Assembly (NCBI GenBank): GCA_027459365.1
Contig: DAIDIM010000200.1
Location: forward strand, 1 to 8,502
Length of the DNA stretch: 8,502 nucleotides
Source of the DNA: Chlamydiota bacterium
GTDB lineage: Bacteria; Chlamydiota; Chlamydiia; Chlamydiales; SM23-39
Direction: 5' to 3'
The position numbers and the translations under genes are program-made. Positions 6,305 to 8,502 of the stretch are shown in pieces (the first letter of the stretch is position 1; each line of letters begins with the position of its first letter). The notes under the pieces are model-generated. The model was not told where the DNA came from. It searched no databases and saw only the letters and a program-made list of their open reading frames with translations.

Positions 6305-7152
6305 ATTTTATCGCTTTTGTGTTTTCACTTTTGCTTATTTTTTCATTTGGAACTCTAGTTGTTTTAGAAAAGCAATCGAGCAATCAACGTTTGCGCTCGA
6401 GCTATTTAGGACACATCGGAGCCAACCGAAAGCTCCTGTCTCAACAGGTGAGCGATACATATCGTTCTCTGCGAGGGAAAACGACTGTGTCAATTGATAA
6501 AACTCCCAATATCGAAAAAGAAAGCGAACCTAAAATCCCCGATATTAATCCTGAATGTGCAAGGCTAAACCTTTGGCCATTAATCCAAGAGGGAAAGCAG
6601 AACCATCCTTACTTGTACCAAAAAGCGCTCCACATGCTGGATTTTTTTTATAAAGAGCAAATACAACCGGTAAAAACAGATGTTTTTCTCAATGCTTTTC
6701 TAAAAAAGGCAAAACTTGCCATACAAAAGCAAACATTTAGTTTAGAAAAGCTATCGCTTGATCCCTCTTTTCAAATCATCTATTACAAAATGCTCAAAGG
6801 GACAAAAATTTTGGATGAAAATGGGTATCCATCCTTCCTTGATGTTTTTAAAGTCGACGAAACTCCATCTAGGATTTGTATTCATCATGCGCATCCCCTT
6901 CAATTGAATGCACTCTTTGGAAATAAAGTTGGCCCATTACTCTACCAAGAAATTCATCAAAACCAATCTTATCCAACGATCGATCTAGTAGAAAAAGTCT
7001 ATGCACAAGCTCATGTCATTCCTCTAGATCCCGAACAGTATCAATGGTTCGAATTTGGTAAATCTACTCATGCAAATAAAGGGAAAACAACATTCATCGC
7101 CAAAGATCTCGATACCAATGTGACACTTAGGAAGACCGTTTACTTACCGTAG
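6301..7152 (+). CDS. Membrane-anchored protein in the GspK position (putative minor pseudopilin)
   Basis: From ATG 6301 the protein has 283 residues. It has a single N-terminal hydrophobic helix (about 3-22) directly after the initiator Met, then a basic turn and a soluble region that would lie in the periplasm. The segment at 60-85 is polar and Pro-rich, probably a linker. The rest is mixed helix and strand with no motif I can name. GspK proteins are also about 300 residues, have one N-terminal helix without the Glu+5 of other pseudopilins, and normally follow gspJ, as here. That argument is positional; the sequence alone does not prove GspK. It may be the counterpart of the last gene of the chlamydial gsp cluster (CT566, from memory). 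The 4-nt overlap with the GspJ-like gene implies coupled translation. Its 3' end overlaps the convergent kinase gene by 9 bp. Confidence 0.5.
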   Translation: MNFIAFVFSLLLIFSFGTLVVLEKQSSNQRLRSSYLGHIGANRKLLSQQVSDTYRSLRGKTTVSIDKTPNIEKESEPKIPDINPECARLNLWPLIQEGKQNHPYLYQKALHMLDFFYKEQIQPVKTDVFLNAFLKKAKLAIQKQTFSLEKLSLDPSFQIIYYKMLKGTKILDENGYPSFLDVFKVDETPSRICIHHAHPLQLNALFGNKVGPLLYQEIHQNQSYPTIDLVEKVYAQAHVIPLDPEQYQWFEFGKSTHANKGKTTFIAKDLDTNVTLRKTVYLP

Positions 7153-8400
7153 CATGGGAACAGATAGGGTAAAAGAGCTCCCTTTACCTGATTCTGATTC
7201 AACCGTCACTTGACCTCGGTGTTTCTCAACAATGAGTTTCACAATCGATAAGCCCAAACCTACCCCCCCAAGTTTCCTTGAGCGTGCCTTGTCCACTGTG
7301 TAAAAACGGTCAAAAATATGGGGCAAAGCGTGTTGTGGAATGCCAATGCCTTGATCAATAATAGTCATGTGAACATGATCGTTTTTCTGATCTACTCTGA
7401 TTTGAATTGGGCTTGCTGAATATTTGACCGCATTTTCAAGCACATTCATGAGAGCCGCTGTCAATAAATCGAAATCTCCTAAAACTGTGATGTTCTGTTG
7501 TATCGCTGGTAGAGTCAATTTTGCTTCAGGGTACGCGATTGTTAGCTGATGTTTACAATCTTCAAGTAAAGCCCAGAGATCACATTTGCGAAAACGGTCG
7601 GTCGTTACATTTTCAAGATCGGTGATTGTCAATAAACTTTTCACAAGTTTGTCTAAACGATCACAGGTCAAGAGAATCTTTTCCGTCATCTCTTTTGACT
7701 TAAGTTCTTGATTATGAAGGATTTCCGCAAACCCTCGAATGACGGTTATGGGGGTCCGAATCTCATGGGAAGCATTGGCGATGAAGTTTTTTCCTACTTC
7801 TAGAATTTTATAATCAGAGGTTTTGTCTTGAATCACCAGAATTGCCCCCTCTTGATGCATGAATGGGGCTGCGATCACGTCAAAATAAATTCCATCTGAG
7901 ACCCATTTTTCGTTGACCGATTCTGCAGTTTGTAGAGCGTGAAGGACCAATTCATGACATTTCTGCAAAAAATCGCCAAAATAGAGGAGCGATCTCCCCA
8001 TCAGTTCTTGCTTTGGATGTTTAAGCATCTGGCAGGCTTTTTCATTGACGAAGGTGACTTTGGAGCGGACATTGAACGCCAGAATTCCTTCGTTCAATGC
8101 ATTTAAAATGCTTCCTAAATCTTTATCAAGGCCGGCCGATTGAAGCTTCCCTTCTTTGATTTTTTCTGCCATCGCATTCATTGTCAGTGCAAGGGGTGTA
8201 AACGGATTTTTTTCAATTGCAAGTGGCAGCTCGCCATTGATGATTTTCTCTAGGGGAGCGAAAAAACGGTTTAAATAGAGGCTTAAAAAAAGGAGGGTCG
8301 TAATCATAACAATGCTTGCCCAAAATAGAGGGAGAAAGCAAAGAATCAGCGCGCTTGCTTGAAAAAAAAGGATCGTCCACTTAAAGCGTAACATGGCCAT
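7144..8400 (-). CDS. PhoR-type sensor histidine kinase
   Basis: The protein has 418 residues. The N-terminus (8-43) is almost continuously hydrophobic, probably a tight transmembrane hairpin with no real periplasmic sensor domain. A HAMP-like linker follows (about 44-85), then a PAS-like domain (about 90-195; [17 protein letters not shown]). The HisKA dimerisation domain carries the phosphorylated His212 in NASHEIRTP (209-217). The ATPase domain has the N box (319-328, Asn323), G1 DQGIGIP (349-355), F box FDRFY and G2 [10 protein letters not shown] (378-387). All catalytic motifs are intact. This architecture fits OmpR/PhoB-partnered kinases, but no response regulator is in the window. ATG 8400 overlaps the upstream aminopeptidase gene by 20 nt; a second ATG at 8394 is an equally possible start. 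Neither has a clear Shine-Dalgarno sequence, so translation is probably coupled to the aminopeptidase gene. The intracellular PAS and short membrane part suggest a cytoplasmic or membrane-derived signal. Confidence 0.93.
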   Translation of the reverse strand: MAMLRFKWTILFFQASALILCFLPLFWASIVMITTLLFLSLYLNRFFAPLEKIINGELPLAIEKNPFTPLALTMNAMAEKIKEGKLQSAGLDKDLGSILNALNEGILAFNVRSKVTFVNEKACQMLKHPKQELMGRSLLYFGDFLQKCHELVLHALQTAESVNEKWVSDGIYFDVIAAPFMHQEGAILVIQDKTSDYKILEVGKNFIANASHEIRTPITVIRGFAEILHNQELKSKEMTEKILLTCDRLDKLVKSLLTITDLENVTTDRFRKCDLWALLEDCKHQLTIAYPEAKLTLPAIQQNITVLGDFDLLTAALMNVLENAVKYSASPIQIRVDQKNDHVHMTIIDQGIGIPQHALPHIFDRFYTVDKARSRKLGGVGLGLSIVKLIVEKHRGQVTVESESGKGSSFTLSVPMLR

Positions 8401-8502
8401 CGCTTGTTACTAACACGACATCTTCATAGCGCACCCCACCCAGCCCTGCTCGATAAATTCCTGGCTCTACAGTGAATGTCATCCCCGGTTGTAAGATCAG
8501 AT
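8381..8502 (-). CDS. pepP: X-Pro aminopeptidase (M24 family), C-terminal end only
   Basis: Reading the minus strand from the right edge gives 39 residues and a TAA at 8383-8381. The fragment contains [11 protein letters not shown] and [14 protein letters not shown]. These are the last two metal-ligand regions of M24 aminopeptidases: the glutamate of EPG and the glutamate of RxED. The EPGIY/GVRxED form is that of X-Pro aminopeptidases, not methionine aminopeptidase, which usually has EP followed by an EHT-type motif. Such enzymes remove an N-terminal residue preceding proline. Most of the gene lies outside the window, so PepP versus PepQ or another X-Pro family member cannot be settled. The symbol leans on the pepP near the gsp genes in Chlamydia (CT574, from memory). 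The gene overlaps the kinase start by 20 nt, so the two form one operon. Confidence 0.8.
   Translation of the reverse strand, partial: LILQPGMTFTVEPGIYRAGLGGVRYEDVVLVTSDGHVTL

Noticed and set aside
7144..7152. Bidirectional terminator at the convergent gene ends
   Set aside because: The two stop codons overlap by 9 bp and no stem followed by a T run is seen on either strand nearby.

Overview
The window looks like part of a chlamydial (phylum Chlamydiota) chromosome, probably one of the amoeba- or environment-associated families rather than Chlamydiaceae. This rests on gene content and on remembered gene order, not on a search. lpdA-lipA, an X-Pro aminopeptidase and a type II secretion pseudopilin pair all lie in one neighbourhood of Chlamydia trachomatis (as I recall, CT557-CT558, CT566-CT568 and CT574). 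The low-to-moderate GC and the tightly packed, overlapping genes fit. A second phylum is not excluded.

Layout, left to right. (1) 1-380, minus: 5' part of an unrecognised gene running off the left edge. (2) 381-580: AT-rich divergent control region carrying a striking array of GC-rich 9-bp repeats in alternating orientation. (3) 581-1933, plus: winged-helix Fic protein whose catalytic motif is altered but whose inhibitory-helix motif is kept. (4) 1985-4311, plus: lpdA-lipA, overlapping by 4 nt, a lipoate-metabolism operon. (5) 4371-5627, plus: glgC, ADP-glucose pyrophosphorylase, apparently with its own promoter and almost no leader. (6) 5684-7152, plus: two overlapping genes that look like minor pseudopilins of type II secretion (GspJ-like, then a protein in the GspK position). 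(7) 7144-8400, minus: PhoR-type sensor histidine kinase, tail-to-tail with the pseudopilin pair. (8) 8381-8502, minus: C-terminal end of an M24 X-Pro aminopeptidase, overlapping the kinase start.

How the genes fit together. LipA makes the lipoyl cofactor on 2-oxoacid dehydrogenase E2 and H subunits, and Lpd reoxidises it, so their coupling is expected. GlgC commits glucose-1-phosphate to glycogen. The two pseudopilin-like proteins would sit at the tip of a type II secretion pseudopilus whose other parts are not here. The kinase has no response regulator in the window and is translationally linked to pepP. The accessory part is the left end: the unknown gene, the repeat array and the Fic protein look like one divergent, possibly autoregulated module placed just upstream of the lipoate operon. 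It is the best candidate here for undescribed biology.

No tRNA, rRNA, transposase, CRISPR array or convincing intrinsic terminator was seen, and no gene-free stretch exceeds 300 bases.
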